Assembly (NCBI RefSeq): GCF_036785885.1
Contig: NC_092312.1
Location: 13,534,001 to 13,598,000 of the forward strand
Reading direction: 5' to 3'
Length of the DNA stretch: 64,000 nucleotides
DNA from: Coffea arabica
Taxonomy: Eukaryota > Streptophyta > Magnoliopsida > Gentianales > Rubiaceae
A program made the translations under genes and the position numbers. The notes below the pieces were generated by a model. The model worked only from the letters and a program-made list of their open reading frames with translations, was not told the DNA's origin and searched no databases. Positions 60,601 to 64,000 of this stretch are shown one piece after another. The stretch's first letter is position 1. Each line of letters begins with the position of its first letter.

Positions 60601-63600
60601 TTTAAATTTCTAATTAAAACCACTTTGATCGTTTAACTTTTGTTTAGTGGAGTCTCATTTGTTTACTTTGCTAAAGAGCATACATGAGGAAATATACAGA
60701 GAAAGAAATAATTAAAAAAACATTGATCCCAGAAACTCAGTGAACACAAATTAAGGGTATATTTGAAAACTCCAAGTGATGCTAAAATTAATTCGTCAAG
60801 AGTTTTTTTAAAATTTAGCATGTTTGATAACAAAAATGTGTGACCATTTGATACATTGAAAAGTACTGCTTAATTCCCTGTATACAATAGGAAAAAGAAT
60901 TGTTAACTTGTGTTGAAATTTTTAAGTGAAATTTTTTTTATTGAATTTGTTGAATTAACCACATCTATTATCCCTCTCGTACACATAGCACATTTTAAGA
61001 CATGTTCTAATACACATACATATCTTTTTTTTACTTTTTCTTTTGACACACATTCTCGTACTCAAAACACACACTTAAATACCACTTAGTTCATTATATT
61101 CCTTCAGATAAATACAATTTTTCTCTCCAATACACAAAAAAAAAAGTTAATTGTTTGAAAGATAAATTATCATATTTTGTACTGTTTAAATTTAGTTAAT
61201 TATCAAACAAATATAACTTTATCAATACAGCAACTTATGCTCACATCATTTCATTTTCAGACTTCAAATTTATCAAATGATGCCTAACTATGAGTTTCTC
61301 CTAAATTGTCATGATCGGGTTTGTAAGGTCGTAATCATCAAAATTTTTTCCATTTAGTAAATTAAGTAAGGTTGAAGAATAGCTTTTATCTTCTAGTTAT
61401 ATCTTGTTATTTGGTCGAAATGGTGGTCAGAAAAATTTTGGGCGATGCAAGTGGCCTAAAGGTTAATTTGAGTGATTGTTAAAATTAAAAGAATAGGGAT
61501 CAATTCCTCAAAAACAAAAAAAGAAGATTAGGGGTCAATATGTTTGAAAAACGAAATCTAAGAGTCTAAAGTAATTTTAGGGAAAAAACTGATGGACCGG
61601 TTTAATAAATTGTTCATTCCAGGCGTGGAGGGTGGGGAGGTGGCAGAATGATTACGGGAGAAAGGACACAGTGGGGATCAAAAGGACGAAAATGGGGCTG
61701 GTCTTTGGATGATGTGACTTTTCTGTCCGGGCATTGGTGGAGTGGTCGGGGCTGAAATGACCATTTTAGCCTCTATGAAATGGTTTTGTAACTTCTGTTA
61801 CTTTTGTAAGTACTATTTCGTTTGTTTATTTGGGAGGTAGTGGCGGTGCTTGTGGTTCCGATGAGAATTTCCGATTTGTTTAATCCGCCGTGTAGGACCG
61901 GTCACGGCGCTAGGCCAAATGGCTTTTATTAAATTACATCGACGTCCCCGAAGCCTACTAGAATTACTAAAAGTGTTCTTGAAATTTTAAATAAGTAATA
62001 AATTGTCATTAGAACTAAGATAAGAAGTATTATTAGAAGAAATTGTTTAGTGTATGATTTAAATAGAGCACAAAGTTATATGAATAGCTAGATTAATAGG
62101 ACATGATTTTGTCTACAAATTTATACTATATATTAAAATTGTTTAACGGTAGAAATTAAAACATTAAATTCTAGACAAAAGAATAACTATGATTTATACA
62201 TGATTTGTTCTTCTTTTGGAATGCATGAGTTGACCTACTTTATTAGTTCAGTCCTTTCAAGACTGCTGCACCTCTTTTTTTTTTTTTTTTTTTTTTGGAA
62301 GTGAACATAGCATGAAAATTCCAAAGAAAGTTTAGAAATAAAAACTATTATGGTTTAGAGTCATCAAGAAGTATTCATATTGTGTTTGTTTGGATGGAGT
62401 ATTATTTGAAATATTATTTGGAATAATTACTGTAGCACTTTTTGTGATATGATATATGTGAGATAAAAAGGTAATTGGGAATATAAAAAAGGTGGGTTGG
62501 AAAATGTGTTTATGATACAAGCAACATATTATTTGGGATAATTTCACTATCAAAACAAACCCAAAATGTTAGATTCACTTGGCCAATTTGCTTTTGGAAT
62601 TCCAAATTTTCAAAATCATCTCAATTCTACTATAGAGAAAAAAAATTAATTCAAAAATTATCTTAATTTTCCATCTGAGCATTATCCTTCAATTCATACA
62701 ATAAAGCCATAAAGAATGGAAGAACAACATAGGTGTATAGCCCATCATCTTGCAATCTTCCTTCGTAAAGGTCGAGATTGAGGTTTACCATTGCGGTAAA
62801 GTTTTAGGACTACAATTTCATCGTACACATCACATGAATCAAAACCTACTTGTGCAAAAAGCTTTTGCATTATAATATGTCGGATTCAAGAACAAAAGGA
62901 AAATGGTTGTTTCTTTTTGTCTTATTTTCATCGACCTTTTTTTTTTTTTTGAAACAGGAAAGGAAACTGGTCGAAGAACATGGGAGTGGTCGGACTGCAG
63001 ATGGAGGAAATAGGGCTCATGCAGGGGCTTCTCTAACTACGAGGTTAACTCACAGCAATGGACAAAATCACAACTAAGATTATAAGAAAATGATTGATTG
63101 CAATCCCATTTTCTGCCTCTTTAAATTATACTTGTGCGCCTGTCAAAGCCTCAAAGTATTGGTTTATTGACCTTAATAGACAGAAACAAATCCAAGATTT
63201 GCAAGATCTAACTGCTGATTAAACAAATTCAAGAAAGCATCATCATGAGAATCAGCATAGTTGACTTCACATCCCCAGTTGAATTGAATCTGGTTTGGTC
63301 TTATTTGACTGCATCTGTTTCCTTGGAATCAATCTCAGTGGCCTTTCACTTCCACCAATATTTACGTTACTTAAAATAATTCTTCCTTAACAAACTTTAA
63401 TCAGTTCATTAATTAGGACAGAAGTCACAGAACCCAACTGCTTAGCAACCATTGGTGTAACCTATCAGCAGAAAGAAAGGGATTGGTAAACTAAAAAATC
63501 TCAGATTTTTTTTTTCTTTTTCTTGTTTGGGTCTGTTTTGTTTGCTTTCTGTTCTTCTTATGACAGATGTTTATTGGACAATTATTAATGTAATGTTAAT

Positions 63601-64000
63601 ACATGCACTCATAGTGACTGTCACCTTTATATTTAAACATTTTTGTTAGTTATCTAAATATATTTAACAATTAACACCTGATAATAATATAACTATAGAG
63701 AGCGTTCACTTGCCACCCCTTAAATAAACTTTTTTTTCTTTAAATTTAATTTTATTGTATGGTATAATTGGTAAATTAACAAGACCAGATTCACAGTTAA
63801 GTACAGGATTCTTGTAAACTGACATGTTCATTTTGTGGTACAACCATGCATTCAATTAAGAACAACCAGGCAATCAAACATAGGTCCTCCTTTGTGACTC
63901 CATATAAGGCAAAAGATCCAATAATTTATGTTTAGTGTCCTTAATTTTCATAAGGTACATCATAGTGCTTATAAAAATCAGGAAACGCTATCGCTGTCTA
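60601..64000. other. Intergenic, no gene recognised
   Basis: AT-rich DNA with runs of T (62,275-62,296; 62,937-62,950; 63,507-63,516) and one probable MITE (62,381-62,563). The reading frames present are short and show no family motif. Confidence 0.5.
62381..62563. mobile_element. Probable MITE, about 183 bp
   Basis: TGTGTTTGTTTGGAT...TATTATTTGAAATA at the left and TATTATTTGGGATAATTTCAC...CAAAACAAACCCA at the right are imperfect inverted repeats. No clear target duplication. The ends fit a widespread plant MITE type that starts GGGTTTGTTTGGAT. Confidence 0.6.

Noticed and set aside
1..64000. tRNA, rRNA, CRISPR, phage or bacterial operon features
   Set aside because: None seen by eye. The window is plant nuclear DNA; a tRNA scan was not possible, so a single missed tRNA cannot be excluded.

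Overview
The window is nuclear DNA from a flowering plant, most likely a dicot. The genes have many short exons with GT/AG introns, the intergenic DNA is AT-rich, small transposons and microsatellites are common, and every recognisable protein is a plant family member (Dicer-like 2, the large TFIIIC subunit, an Ole e 1-like pollen protein, a Dof factor, SCAR/WAVE). I cannot name the species. All exon models were built by eye from splice sites, reading phase and remembered family motifs; no alignment or search was run.

Layout. 1-5,098 and 10,834-16,128 are two diverged direct copies of the 3' half of a DCL2 (Dicer-like 2) gene on the + strand. Copy A enters from the left edge of the window. 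Copy B is a 775-residue model without helicase and with at most the tail of DUF283; a 2.2-kb Helitron lies between the copies. 17,335-18,561 is a 1.2-kb hAT-like element that ends 74 bp before the start codon of a large TFIIIC B-block subunit gene (18,636-34,191, +, 17 exons, 1,887 residues). 34,600-38,300 holds a 340-bp Helitron, a Stowaway MITE and a dead Ole e 1-like pollen-protein gene with a nested pair of MITEs in its signal-peptide exon. 41,758-42,279 (-) is an intronless Dof factor of the DOF1.5/COG1 type. 42,761-43,908 is another hAT-like element whose left end lies in a 270-bp tandem duplication. 43.9-52.2 kb has no recognised gene but contains a 792-bp almost complete palindrome. 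52,242-60,154 (-) is a SCAR/WAVE gene (9 exons, 1,413 residues) with an unusual array of eight ~31-residue repeats. 60.6-64 kb has no recognised gene.

Most worth attention: (1) both DCL2 copies have lost the two signature glutamates of RNase IIIa, and copy A also has Glu to Lys at a metal-binding position of RNase IIIb. Copy A therefore looks catalytically dead, while copy B looks like a helicase-less protein with only RNase IIIb intact. (2) The two copies share a ~1-kb tract, mostly intron, that is almost identical between more diverged flanks, as expected of gene conversion. (3) The hAT-like element upstream of the TFIIIC gene duplicated the target TTTCCCGC, which is an E2F consensus site. 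(4) The SCAR gene carries an expanded repeat array in its middle region. The genes are unrelated in pathway and do not form a cluster; the DCL2 copies and the hairpin-forming MITE meet only in small-RNA biology, and that link is inference.
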